From: G963663315 sp963668255
Lineage (GTDB): Bacteria > Pseudomonadota > Gammaproteobacteria > Arenicellales > Poriferihabitantaceae
DNA: 64,000 nucleotides
Reading direction: 5' to 3'
Assembly (NCBI GenBank): GCA_965116595.1
Contig: OZ220708.1
Coordinates: forward strand, 1,922,001 to 1,986,000
The notes beneath the pieces are model-generated. The model was not told where the DNA came from and did not search any database. It was given only the letters and a program-made list of their open reading frames with translations. Position numbers and translations under genes: made by a program. Shown piece by piece: positions 47,048-55,599 of the stretch (position 1 is the first letter of the stretch; each line of letters opens with the position of its first letter).

Positions 47048-47844
47048 GTTCTTTTTACTTTTCGCGGGTGGTCGGGTTTCATTTTAGGCCGGTAGACATG
47101 GGCCTGGTCCGGGTCATACAAAAATGAGTCGTTGAAACGGTCCGGGTCCAGCACATGGCCAACCAGGATCAGGCTGGTACGGGTGAATTTCCGTGCCCGA
47201 ACCTTGCCGACGATATCTGCAAGGGTTCCGGTGACGAAGTCCTGTTCAGGCCAGCCTGTGCGATAACACACTGCGACCGGGCAGTTTTCGCCGTAGTGTG
47301 GAATCAGCTCCTTGACGATTTTATGGATATGGCTGACCCCGAGATGAATCGCCAGGGTGGCGCCATGCCGGGCCAGGCTGTCCAGGTTCTCGTTCCTGGG
47401 CATCGGGGTTTTTGCGCCATAGCGGGTATGGATGACCGTCTGCGCGACCCCGGACAGGGTCAGTTCCTTTTTCAGCCATGCCGCGGATGCGCTGGTTGCG
47501 GTTACCCCCGGAATCACCTGGCTGGGAATGTCGAGTTGATCCAGCCGGCGTATCTGTTCACCGATGGCGCCATAAATGGACGGGTCTCCGGAATGCACCC
47601 TGGCGACATCCCTGCCCCCGGAGTGGGCTGTCTGGATGAGGTCGATGATTTCCTCAAGATTGAGCGGCGCTGTGTCCCGGATGGTTACTTCGCCGCCGGC
47701 CTGCGCGCCTGCGTCCCGCAGGACTTCTTCAGGGACCAGTGACCCGGCGTAAAGAATCACCGGGCAACGCCGGATCAGGTTCAATCCCTTTACCGTAATC
47801 AATTCCGGGTCTCCGGGTCCGGCGCCAATGAAATACACCGTCAT
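47044..47844 (-). CDS. cobM: Precorrin-4 C11-methyltransferase
   Basis: 266 residues. The start at 47844 overlaps the cobJ stop (ATGA), and the protein then begins TVYFIGAGPGDPELITVKGL, the standard class III methyltransferase opening. GDPSIYGAIGEQIRRLD and VIPGVTATSASAAWLKKELT mark CobM/CbiF. It transfers a methyl from SAM to C11. Confidence 0.95.
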   Translation of the reverse strand: MTVYFIGAGPGDPELITVKGLNLIRRCPVILYAGSLVPEEVLRDAGAQAGGEVTIRDTAPLNLEEIIDLIQTAHSGGRDVARVHSGDPSIYGAIGEQIRRLDQLDIPSQVIPGVTATSASAAWLKKELTLSGVAQTVIHTRYGAKTPMPRNENLDSLARHGATLAIHLGVSHIHKIVKELIPHYGENCPVAVCYRTGWPEQDFVTGTLADIVGKVRARKFTRTSLILVGHVLDPDRFNDSFLYDPDQAHVYRPKMKPDHPRKVKRT

Positions 47845-48647
47845 TCGGGTTCTCCGGGTTGCATCGCATAACCGCGCGGAGTGTAGACCCATTCGCGGTT
47901 CAGGCCGGGATTGATGATATGTCTGGATTCGCTGTTGCCAATGGAGACGCAGGTGAACATGTCGATTTCGCAGGCATCCAGGTTGCCCAGGGTGGTGATG
48001 CTGGTCTGATGATCCGCCCTGGTCAGGTTTCGACCCGATATCACCGGCGTCGATGCCGACCGGTATTCAAGCAATATGTCACGCGCACGGTTGAGTTGCC
48101 AGTTTCTTCTTTTCGATACCGGGTTATAAAAGGAAACCACGAAATCCCCGGTTCCGGCAGCATGGATTCTCTTTTCGATGGTCTCCCAGGAGGTGAGCAG
48201 ATCAGACAGTGAAATGGTGCAGAAATCATGCCCCAGCAATGCTCCGGAACAACTCGAATTGACCTGCATCGCACTGATTCCAGGGATGATTTCAATATCC
48301 ACCTGGAGCCATTCAGGATGGTTATGCACCCCGTTCAACTGACCGTCGATCAACTCCAGAACCAGCGTCGCCATTGCATAGATACCGATATCCCCGCTCG
48401 ACAGCAGCGCCGTGGTCCTGCCGCCTGCGGCCAGGTCAAGCGCCAGCCTGGCGCGTTCGACTTCTTCTCCAAGAGGGCGCTGGTGACACTGTTTGCCAGC
48501 GCACAGTCCTTCGACCTGCCGCTCCAGCAAGTCGATATAAAGGCGGTATGCCACCAGGTCGGTAGACGCTTTGATTGCGTCCAACGCCCTGGCCGGAATC
48601 AATGACTGATCACCGGGGCCGGTACTGACCAGAAACAACCGCGCCAT
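47841..48647 (-). CDS. cobJ: Precorrin-3B C17-methyltransferase
   Basis: 268 residues. ATG at 48647 overlaps the cbiG stop (TGATG). Motifs: VSTGPGDQSLIPARALDAI at the N-terminus; SSGDIGIYAMATLVLEL; IIPGISAMQVNSSCSGALLGHDFCTISLSDLLT with the CobJ/CbiH pattern; FYNPVSKRRNWQL. It performs ring contraction with C17 methylation. No extra iron-sulfur domain is attached. Confidence 0.95.
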   Translation of the reverse strand: MARLFLVSTGPGDQSLIPARALDAIKASTDLVAYRLYIDLLERQVEGLCAGKQCHQRPLGEEVERARLALDLAAGGRTTALLSSGDIGIYAMATLVLELIDGQLNGVHNHPEWLQVDIEIIPGISAMQVNSSCSGALLGHDFCTISLSDLLTSWETIEKRIHAAGTGDFVVSFYNPVSKRRNWQLNRARDILLEYRSASTPVISGRNLTRADHQTSITTLGNLDACEIDMFTCVSIGNSESRHIINPGLNREWVYTPRGYAMQPGEPE

Positions 48648-49429
48648 CAATCCGGCCTGCGGGACAGATAGCTGCGCGCCACCGCGATGGTGGCTCTTGC
48701 ATTTTTTTGCTTGGGCAGCGCCAGTTCGGCCGGGTTTCCGGTTATCTCCGCGGCGGCAACCAGGGCTGCCGCCTCAGCTACGCCAAAACATCCCACCTCC
48801 CTGAAAACGATCTCAGATTTTTCCGTCAATTGATCCTCGACGCTCCTCAAGCGCTCTGCCCGATAGGTCCGAAAGGGCAGCGCAAGGTCTGCGGCGGTGG
48901 CGACCAGGCAGGGCTCGGCGGCTTTCAGGTCAATGCTGGCCAGGGCACAGAACGATTCGCTGACATCCAGTAGGGCGGAGGCTTTCGGCAACAGTTCGCC
49001 GATCATCCCGACCGGGCAGTTCCGGTCGCAGCCGATACCGAGCGTATAAACCGGTTGTCCATAGTCGCCTGAGCTGGTGGTCACGCAACGGGCGCCGATG
49101 CTGTCCGCGATCCGCCGAGCGAGGGCATCCGCCCCCCCTTGATGTCTGGATAAAAGCGGGATGACATGATCACCGGATTCATCCAGTACCACCACCGCCG
49201 GATCCCGGTATTTGTCTTGCAGTACCGGCGCCAGGGCGCGGATGACAATTCCGGTCGCACAGATGAAAATACAGTCATGACCTTGCTTGAAATCTTCCTG
49301 TACGGCGCCGATGAACGGACTTGCCCGGTGCTTGTGAATGCTGTCGGGAACCGCAGCCAGCACCCTGTCGCCCAGCACGCGGCCCGGTTCGGTCAGGCTG
49401 AATATGATGGTGGGCTGTTTGCCGGTCAT
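48647..49429 (-). CDS. cbiG: Cobalt-precorrin-5A hydrolase, CbiG type
   Basis: 260 residues, shorter than full CbiG (about 315-350). The N-terminal domain shows ICATGIVIRALAPVLQDKYRDPAVVVLDESGDHVIPLLS, and HQGGAD, as in CbiG. The C-terminal CobE-like domain has LGIGCDRNCPVGMI and CFGVAEAAALVAA. The linker domain of longer forms seems absent. In the early-cobalt route it opens the ring-A lactone. Its presence beside CobN is unusual, because CobN is the late chelatase. The start at 49429 overlaps the cobI stop (ATGA). Confidence 0.88.
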   Translation of the reverse strand: MTGKQPTIIFSLTEPGRVLGDRVLAAVPDSIHKHRASPFIGAVQEDFKQGHDCIFICATGIVIRALAPVLQDKYRDPAVVVLDESGDHVIPLLSRHQGGADALARRIADSIGARCVTTSSGDYGQPVYTLGIGCDRNCPVGMIGELLPKASALLDVSESFCALASIDLKAAEPCLVATAADLALPFRTYRAERLRSVEDQLTEKSEIVFREVGCFGVAEAAALVAAAEITGNPAELALPKQKNARATIAVARSYLSRRPD

Positions 49430-50178
49430 GCCGGATTGGGCCTCGAACATTGAATCAGGAATAACGAAAAATAAGGTCCTGCGCCGTCATCGAGCAAGGT
49501 GATGTCGTGCACGATTTTTTGCCTGGAATGTCCGGCATATTCAATATAACAGGCCTCTTCGGATCGATTCGAACGCTTGATCAATTCGAGGATCCTGGCC
49601 CGGCGGCGGCCTGGCTTCATGATCGCGATATTGTCGAACCGGATCAGCGTGTCGAGGATGTCGTCATCATCCCTGCGCCCCGAAATCACAGCCAGGTTTT
49701 CGGTCAGCCGCGTCATCGCTGTTCCGGTCAGCGCGGCACAGGCATTGACCGAGTTGATGCCCGGCACTACAAAGGTCGGATATTGCCCGCTCAACCGATC
49801 CTGCAGACAGGAAAACGAACCAAACAGCAAGGGATCCCCCTGACACAGAAAGCCCACATCCCGGCCTTCATCCAGATGGCCTGCAATAGTATGCGCGGCC
49901 TCATCGTAAACCCGATTGGCGATCTCCCGGTTTTCACACATCGGCATCACGAAAGCCCTCTGTTGCTGCCCCGGATTGGACGGATCGACGAGGGCGTCGG
50001 CCGCAATCTCCCGCGCCATCGAATAGCCCCGGTCGCTGGACAGGTAAGTCACCACATCGCATTGCCGGATCAGGCGCCAGGCTTTCAGAGTCAGCAATTC
50101 CGGGTCGCCCGGTCCGACCCCGATACCATAAAACCGGCCTGATGAATTGTTGTCGGGTGATGTCATTGTCAGTGTCAT
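49426..50178 (-). CDS. cobI: Precorrin-2 C20-methyltransferase
   Basis: About 250 residues. FYGIGVGPGDPELLTLKAWRLIR is the class III methyltransferase opening; the PGINSVNACAALTG and YIEYAG segments fit CobI/CbiL. Start is uncertain: ATG at 50178 or 50166, with no strong ribosome site before either. It adds the C20 methyl in the third step of corrin ring modification. It follows cobL by 19 bases. Confidence 0.93.
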   Translation of the reverse strand: MTLTMTSPDNNSSGRFYGIGVGPGDPELLTLKAWRLIRQCDVVTYLSSDRGYSMAREIAADALVDPSNPGQQQRAFVMPMCENREIANRVYDEAAHTIAGHLDEGRDVGFLCQGDPLLFGSFSCLQDRLSGQYPTFVVPGINSVNACAALTGTAMTRLTENLAVISGRRDDDDILDTLIRFDNIAIMKPGRRRARILELIKRSNRSEEACYIEYAGHSRQKIVHDITLLDDGAGPYFSLFLIQCSRPNPA

Positions 50179-50197
50179 GGTCAACGGTTGCCGGAAA

Positions 50198-51526
50198 TTA
50201 CCGGGGCTTTGGGGGTTTGATGCATTTCGCGACCGTGACCGGTTTCAACGCTCTCGCGGCCGCGCTTCCGGGCAGATTTTTCCTGACTTTGAGCGTGATC
50301 CACTCGCGAGCGGGCTTGTCGTCGAAAAAGGAGGTCAGCGCGGCCACGCTTTGCCCGGTTACCGCACTGGCGACCAGTTTCCCTGACGGCCTCAACCGCT
50401 GCCAGGCGTAGTCCAGCAATTCGGGCAGTTTTCCGGGGCCGCCGCTGCCGCCGATAAAGATACAATCCGGGTCCGGCAGGGCCTCGCAGCCTGCCGGTGC
50501 GCAGCCATGTACCGGGATCAGATTCAGGCCAGTCCCAAAGCGCCCGCTATTGGTGACGATATGATCGACACGGGCGGCGGATCGTTCAATCGCATAAATC
50601 CGGCCAGCGCGGTTCCACCTTGCCCATTCGACACTGACGCTACCGCAACCCGCGCCGATATCCCAGGCGATTTCGCCATTTTCCGGGGACATCAGGGAGA
50701 GGATCGTCAAACGTGTTTCGCGTTTGCTGATCATGCCGTACCCGGCTTTGGCTCCGGTTGAGAAATGGGGGTCGGGAATGCCCGGAAAAGCGGGCAGCAC
50801 AGGTTCCGCCACGTCCCGGCCGCGCCGTTGATCTATGATACAGACATTCAGCGCATGAAACCCCTCGTCCGCCAGGTTTAGCCCCGACCCGGCAAGTTCG
50901 CTCGCCGAAAACCGCCTTATGCGCTGTTCCGGGCTGCCCATGGCTTCGCACACCCGGATGATCGATTGACCATAACCCTGCCGCTCGAGTTCCGCGGCAA
51001 TGGCCACAGGGCCGCAGTCCCGGTCGGTAAAAACCGCGATCGAATGACGGTGTCTGATATGCCGGCGCAGGGTGTCCAGCGACCGTCCATGCAGGCTGAC
51101 CACTTCCACCTGTTGCCAGGGCAGGCCGAGCGCATGAAAACAGCTCTGAATGCTTGAAATGTTCGGATGAAAACGCAGTTTGTCTTTTGCAATCCAATGC
51201 CCGAGCCAGTTGCCGATCCCGTAAAACAGCGCATCGCCCGAACCCAGAACCACGATCCGGGCCGACTGGTTTGCATCGAGCAGTTCCCGCAACGCTGAAA
51301 GCGGAGTAGGAAATACCACCTTCCGGGCAGCGCTTTTTACATCCGCAATCTCGTGGAAGTGATGTTCCGAGCCGTAGATCAGATCCGCTTTCTTCAAGTC
51401 CGCAAGGGCTGACTCCGACAGCAGAGCCCTTTCACCGCAACCCAGACTGACCACGCTGACCGCTGGGCCGCGCCACTCGATCAGCGTCGGCAAAGCTTCC
51501 TCCGGTGCTGTGCCCGGCGCTAACAA
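50198..51526 (-). CDS. cobL: Precorrin-6Y C5,15-methyltransferase (CbiE-CbiT fusion)
   Basis: 442 residues. The N-terminal half is CbiE-like (VSLGCGERALLSESALADLKKADLIYG; VVLGSGDALFYGIGNWLG), and the C-terminal half CbiT-like (ISKRETRLTILSLMSPENGEIAWDIGAGCGSVSVEWAR near 265-302, the SAM site; FIGGSGG). The fused form is CobL, which methylates C5 and C15 and decarboxylates the C12 acetate. The start is a TTG overlapping the cobH stop; no closer ATG exists before the first strand. Confidence 0.94.
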   Translation of the reverse strand: MLAPGTAPEEALPTLIEWRGPAVSVVSLGCGERALLSESALADLKKADLIYGSEHHFHEIADVKSAARKVVFPTPLSALRELLDANQSARIVVLGSGDALFYGIGNWLGHWIAKDKLRFHPNISSIQSCFHALGLPWQQVEVVSLHGRSLDTLRRHIRHRHSIAVFTDRDCGPVAIAAELERQGYGQSIIRVCEAMGSPEQRIRRFSASELAGSGLNLADEGFHALNVCIIDQRRGRDVAEPVLPAFPGIPDPHFSTGAKAGYGMISKRETRLTILSLMSPENGEIAWDIGAGCGSVSVEWARWNRAGRIYAIERSAARVDHIVTNSGRFGTGLNLIPVHGCAPAGCEALPDPDCIFIGGSGGPGKLPELLDYAWQRLRPSGKLVASAVTGQSVAALTSFFDDKPAREWITLKVRKNLPGSAAARALKPVTVAKCIKPPKPR

Positions 51527-52158
51527 CGAATCCCCCGCCTTAACCGGGCCAGCGCGTTGAATGCCGCCGCCGCCAGTGCGCTGCCGCCGCTTTTGCCCGG
51601 AAGCGTGATGTACTCGATGCCGAGTCCGGGTTGATGATCGACCAGATATTGCTTGGATTCGGCAGCGCCGACAAAACCCACGGGGAACCCGATCACCAGC
51701 GCCGGTTTTGCCGCGCCTTCTTCCAGCATCTCCATCAGGCGATACAGCGCAGTAGGGGCATTGCCGACAATCGCAATGCTGTCCTTTAGATACGGCGTCC
51801 AGAATTGCACCGCGGTCATCGACCGCGACTGGTTGTTTTGCCGGGCCAGACCGGACACCGCCCGGTCATTCAGAAAACAATGAGGCGGTTTGTCCAGGAA
51901 GCGTTTACTCAACCCCTGTCTGACCATTTCGGTGTCGCACAGGATATCGCAGCCTGCGTTCAATGCAGCGATTCCGGCAGCCACCGCATTTTGGCTGAAG
52001 CGAACCTGTTGCGCGACCTGGGGATAGCTGGAGGTATGCACCAGCCGCATCACCACTTGCCGTTCCGACTCGGAAAACCCGGACAGATCGGTTGATTCGC
52101 GAATCATCGCGAAGGATTTTTCCTCGATCCGGGCAGGGTCTTTCAGGTAATCATCCAC
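51520..52158 (-). CDS. cobH: Precorrin-8X methylmutase
   Basis: 212 residues, GTG start. It shows FAMIRESTDLS; VRLVHTSSYPQ-like sequence around residue 45 with the conserved His; GFPVGFVGAAESKQYLV near 155-171. It moves a methyl from C11 to C12, giving hydrogenobyrinic acid. It is the first gene after the cobalamin riboswitch. A GC-rich hairpin (52158-52171) ends on the start codon, suggesting translational control. Confidence 0.95.
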   Translation of the reverse strand: MDDYLKDPARIEEKSFAMIRESTDLSGFSESERQVVMRLVHTSSYPQVAQQVRFSQNAVAAGIAALNAGCDILCDTEMVRQGLSKRFLDKPPHCFLNDRAVSGLARQNNQSRSMTAVQFWTPYLKDSIAIVGNAPTALYRLMEMLEEGAAKPALVIGFPVGFVGAAESKQYLVDHQPGLGIEYITLPGKSGGSALAAAAFNALARLRRGIRC

Positions 52159-52224
52159 GCGGCAGACCGCGGCCCGCGCCGACTATTCGCTCGGGGGAAA
52201 AGAGAATGAATCGATTCATCGGTT

Positions 52225-52445
52225 TTACTCAAAAAAGGCCTCACCCGGCCCGTTGTCAGTGAAGATCGCTGTGTTCAGGTTTCCTGGCTTGCAGGTATAG
52301 TCACGCCAGGCCTTCCCGGGAATAACCGGTTTACCGGATTTTCCCAGTGGCGAAGATGTGGGTGACACCTTGCATACAGTTGCGGGGGCAGCTACGGCTT
52401 GATGGGGCAATTTACCGTATTCCCTGACCACCCCCGCATTCTAAC
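52225..52445 (-). promoter_or_regulatory. Cobalamin (AdoCbl-type) riboswitch before the cobH operon
   Basis: Read on the - strand, the conserved core appears in order: CAGGGAATACGGT near 52420, AGCTGCCCCCGCAACTG (52393-52377), GCCACTG (52351-52345), a CGGGAAGGC segment, and GCCAGGAAACCTG (52288-52276). This is the cobalamin riboswitch signature, about 70 bases upstream of the cobH start. It should shut the operon off when B12 is plentiful. I see no clear terminator afterwards, so translation control is more likely. The rest of the 458-base gap holds a 14-base palindrome (52206-52219) and REP-like sequence near 52562-52587. Confidence 0.92.
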
Positions 52446-52580
52446 GGGAATCGCCGGGAATAAAAAGTCCACAATTTCTTATTTCGTCAACCCCGCGAAG
52501 CATGCGGAAAGATTATGGGCGCCCACAGATCAAACGCCATCCCGCGCCCAACCGTAATCGTAGGGGCCGGTCACCGTGCC

Positions 52581-52639
52581 TGCCCGCAAACCGCCGCAAA
52601 CCGCCGCAAACCGCCGTCAACCGCCGTCAACCGCCGCAA
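52581..52639. repeat. 10-bp tandem repeat overlapping the cobK 3' end
   Basis: Five to six units of CCGCCGYMAA (two CCGCCGCAAA and two CCGCCGTCAA exact, flanked by degraded copies). It covers the last eight codons of cobK and its stop and extends 36 bases beyond. Confidence 0.85.
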
Positions 52640-53354
52640 TCAACGATGCAATCCTGCCGAAACTGTGAGAAACCGGGGGAAGTTCGGGCCGTTCCTGCAC
52701 ATAAACAGGGATGTCGAGTGCGGTTGCGGCATCGAGCTTGGCCGCCACACGACTGCAACCACTGTTCTTGCTGATCACCGCGTCAACCCGGTATCGCCGC
52801 ATCAAATCCAGTTCCCCGGCAAGGTCGAATGGTCCGATGGCATTGACCTGGATGATTCCCTCGACCGGTTCGAAAGGCCTGGCGCTGCGTACCAGCCACT
52901 GCTGGTGGGGCGGCCGCTGGCCGGCAAACCGGAGAGCGCTGACCCCGATTGAAAAAAACGGACGCCGGAAATGGCGAATCTGCGGCAACAGGTCGCACCA
53001 CTGCCGATAGTCGTGCCAGTGCGGATGATCATCGCGGTTCCATCCCGGCCGGTCGAATCGCCAGCACGGAATGTCTGCATCGGCTGCCGCAGCCACGGCA
53101 TTGGCAGAGATGTTCACTGCATAGGGATGGGTCGAATCGATCAACAGGTCAATCCGGTTTGTCCGGCAGTACCCGGTCAGCCCCTGCACCCCGTCAAGCT
53201 GATCGCCGCTGAACCCGCCGCTGTGAACAGGGCAGGGCAGGTCGGGTTGCCGAACCAGGCCGGCGATGCTGTAAATCACCTGATGACCGGCTTCGATCAA
53301 TGCCAGGGCCAGTTCCCTGGATTCCGCAATCCCGCCCAGAATCAGAATCTTCAT
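52617..53354 (-). CDS. cobK: Precorrin-6A reductase
   Basis: 245 residues. KILILGGIAESRELALALIEAGH opens the NADPH-type fold; DSTHPYAVNISANAV near 94-108 is the conserved HP(Y/F)A motif, and SKNSGC near 218 the C-terminal site. The ATG at 53354 overlaps the cbiD stop (TGATG). The last residues (AAVDGG) are coded by the 10-bp repeat, so the end may have been altered. Confidence 0.93.
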   Translation of the reverse strand: MKILILGGIAESRELALALIEAGHQVIYSIAGLVRQPDLPCPVHSGGFSGDQLDGVQGLTGYCRTNRIDLLIDSTHPYAVNISANAVAAAADADIPCWRFDRPGWNRDDHPHWHDYRQWCDLLPQIRHFRRPFFSIGVSALRFAGQRPPHQQWLVRSARPFEPVEGIIQVNAIGPFDLAGELDLMRRYRVDAVISKNSGCSRVAAKLDAATALDIPVYVQERPELPPVSHSFGRIASLIAAVDGG

Positions 53355-54451
53355 CAAATCCGGGTCGAGGAACCGACCAGCGCTCCGTCTCTGCCGAGCG
53401 TGTATACATCGATTTCGCAGTGGCGCCTGGATACTTTAAGGGCCGTCTCTCTGGCCAGCGCGCAGATTTCATCGGCCAGCGGAAGGTTCTCGTCCTGGCA
53501 CCAGGCCAGGGCCTCGAGACTGGTATTGGCGCACAGGATTCTGTCTTTCAAATCCCGGTTGCCGCCTGCTTTTTCCGCCTGTTCCCCCAGGAACCTGAAA
53601 TCAATGGATGAATCCTTGCTATGCAGCGATTGGTGACCCGCCGCCAGTTTGCTGATCTTGCCGAAGCCGCCGCAGATACTCAGTTTCTTCATCGGCACCC
53701 GTCGCAGATGCTTGAGCACGGCTCCGGCAAAATCCCCCATTTCCACCACGGCCATATCGTCCAGATCGAGGGCGGATTGAATATAGTCTTCGCTGGTCGA
53801 ACCGGTCGCTGCAGCAATATGATCGATCCCATTGGCATGGGCAACATCGATCGACTGATGGATCGAAGCAATGAATGCGGAACAGGAATAGGGGCGGACG
53901 ATGCCGGTGGTTCCAAGAATCGAGAGCCCGCCGATAATACCCAAACGGCCATTCATCGTTTTCAACGCAATCCGTTCTCCATCGACAACGCCGATTGTAA
54001 CCTCGAAGCCGCCACCGTAACCGCTTTTCCCGGCCAGGGTTTCGAGATGCCCGGTCATCATTTTCCTCGGCACCGGGTTGATGGCCGCCTCACCTACGCC
54101 AAGCGACAGCCCGGACCGGGTAACCGTACCGACGCCTTGACCCGCATGAAACCGAACCCCCGGATTGTCCGACAATTCGACCTGCGCAAATATCGTAGCG
54201 CCGTGGGTGTCATCCGGATCATCGCCTGCATCCTTGATCGTGCTGGCGCGGGCGCAACCGTCGTTCAGCAACCTGCATTCTTCCAGTCTGAATCCGACTT
54301 GCCGGCCTTTCGGCAACAGGATGGTTGCGGTTTCGGTCCTGCGGCCATTCAGCAACAGGTCGGCGGCAGCCAGCGAGGTTGCCGTCGCACAGGCGCCCGT
54401 GGTAAACCCGCTGCGCAGCCTGGTTTTTTTCTCCGGGGTCTCGTCACGCAT
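53354..54451 (-). CDS. cbiD: Cobalt-precorrin-5B C1-methyltransferase
   Basis: 365 residues. RSGFTTGACATATSLAAADLLL opens the protein (18-39 of the ORF); DDPDDTHGATIFAQVEL, GVGTVTRSGLSLGVGEAAINPVPRKMM and ISILGTTGIVRPYS-like SILGTTGIVRPYSCSAFIASI are diagnostic. CbiD replaces CobF in many proteobacteria. I use the ATG at 54451; longer versions start with TTG. It lies 25 bases after the metal transporter gene. Confidence 0.94.
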   Translation of the reverse strand: MRDETPEKKTRLRSGFTTGACATATSLAAADLLLNGRRTETATILLPKGRQVGFRLEECRLLNDGCARASTIKDAGDDPDDTHGATIFAQVELSDNPGVRFHAGQGVGTVTRSGLSLGVGEAAINPVPRKMMTGHLETLAGKSGYGGGFEVTIGVVDGERIALKTMNGRLGIIGGLSILGTTGIVRPYSCSAFIASIHQSIDVAHANGIDHIAAATGSTSEDYIQSALDLDDMAVVEMGDFAGAVLKHLRRVPMKKLSICGGFGKISKLAAGHQSLHSKDSSIDFRFLGEQAEKAGGNRDLKDRILCANTSLEALAWCQDENLPLADEICALARETALKVSRRHCEIDVYTLGRDGALVGSSTRI

Positions 54452-54476
54452 CGCCAACAGCAATTAAAACCCGGGG

Positions 54477-55163
54477 CTAATGGAGCAACCAGTATGCCCC
54501 GACTCCAATCGAAGCAGAGGCGATCAGCAACCGGCTGGTATGGAACAGCTTCTGTCCAAAGCCCGCGATCCAGTTCTGCAACCGTCCGAAGAACAATCCG
54601 AAAACCAGCATCGAAACCAGGACACCCAGGCAGAACAGGACGATATACATCACCCCGGCTAACATGCCTGTTCCAACCGGCGCCGATCCGGCAACCGGAA
54701 TCAGCGCCAGCACAGGGGCGCTGCCAGCCAGACCGTGGACCGCCCCGATCAGGATTGGTCGATGATGATGTTGCCCGCCGGGTGTGGATAAATGCATGTG
54801 GGTGACATCGCCGTGGCGATGCGCTTTCAGGGTCAGGCGGTTGCGGCAGACTTGCCAGAATATCCAGGCGCCGAGTGCGATCAGAATCACACCGACCAGC
54901 TTTTCCGCGAGCAGGGCGGCCGAGGCGGGCAACTGTATCCGGGTAAGAATGAACAATAATCCCAGCGACAGGATAATGGCGCCATGACCGAATGCCCAGC
55001 GGCAGCAATATCCCAGCATCCGGCGAACCAGGCGGCGACGGTCATCACCGTTGTTGGCGGAAGCCAGCGAGGAGACAGCCATGATATGATCCGCATCCAG
55101 AGCATGTACCAGCCCCAGGCCGAAACCCAGCGTCAGCAAACTGTAGATCGATACGAATTCCAT
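54477..55163 (-). CDS. Nickel/cobalt transporter, NiCoT/RcnA-like
   Basis: About 228 residues with six to seven helices. The HALDADHI motif (HX4DH, near residue 20) marks the NiCoT/NicO superfamily of nickel and cobalt permeases. A His-rich loop (KAHRHGDVTHMHLSTPGGQHHHRP) near 112-135 fits metal binding. With cbiD and cobK downstream, cobalt import for B12 is the likely job, though RcnA relatives export. The ATG at 55163 is preferred over a GTG at 55208. Confidence 0.85.
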   Translation of the reverse strand: MEFVSIYSLLTLGFGLGLVHALDADHIMAVSSLASANNGDDRRRLVRRMLGYCCRWAFGHGAIILSLGLLFILTRIQLPASAALLAEKLVGVILIALGAWIFWQVCRNRLTLKAHRHGDVTHMHLSTPGGQHHHRPILIGAVHGLAGSAPVLALIPVAGSAPVGTGMLAGVMYIVLFCLGVLVSMLVFGLFFGRLQNWIAGFGQKLFHTSRLLIASASIGVGAYWLLH

Positions 55164-55225
55164 GGATGGGTTAAAGCCACTTATCCCTGTTCTGTCGTCC
55201 CAAAACACTCATAATCTCTACCGTG

Positions 55226-55472
55226 TCAACTTTCCCGCAATTCTTCCCTGGATTTTTGCAGGATTTGCTCGCGGGTCAGATCTGTAAATCCGCTTTGTTC
55301 TGATGCAATGAGTTTTGTTCGGATATACTTGATTTTGAGCCTCAGCCTCTCGCATCCTTCGTATGGCATCGTTTACAGCCTCACTGTTGCTCCTGTATTC
55401 GTCTTCAATGTCAACCTTTCTTTTCAACCATTTGGTGTTTGGAGCAGTGAAGGATATGCTTTGTCTCGACAT
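55226..55472 (-). pseudogene. ParD-like antitoxin gene, frameshifted and without toxin
   Basis: The first 44 residues (SISFTAPNTKWLKRKVDIEDEYRSNSEAVNDAIRRM) match ribbon-helix-helix ParD antitoxins. The reading frame then continues in sequence unlike the family. One base further along (near 55340), a second frame gives IRTKLIASEQSGFTDLTREQILQKSREELRES with a stop at 55226, the expected ParD C-terminus. So one base was inserted or two lost. No parE lies downstream; the NiCoT gene follows directly. It may still bind DNA with its N-terminus. Confidence 0.75.
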
Positions 55473-55502
55473 GGTTTACCCTCGACAGAAATAATCAAAC
55501 TG

Positions 55503-55516
55503 GTGCAATATTACAC
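55503..55516. promoter_or_regulatory. Near-palindrome before the ParD-like gene
   Basis: GTGCAATATTACAC, symmetric but for one pair, 31 bases upstream of the parD start and 84 before cobB. It could be a ribbon-helix-helix operator. Confidence 0.4.
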
Positions 55517-55599
55517 TGTTTCCGCACCTTTGCCCAGTTTTTCCTTTTCTTCATTCACCCTCAAGTATGCCATAATATCAACACAAACAGCGTGAATTT

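Noticed and set aside
52206..52219. Palindrome ATGAATCGATTCAT as terminator of the riboswitch
   Set aside because: AT-rich, self-complementary without a loop and followed by TCTC, not a T run.
52581..52639. Possible CRISPR array
   Set aside because: Units are 10 bp without spacers, and no cas genes are present.
52515..52952. + strand frame over the 10-bp repeats and cobK
   Set aside because: Composition is driven by the repeats and by cobK antisense; no ribosome site.
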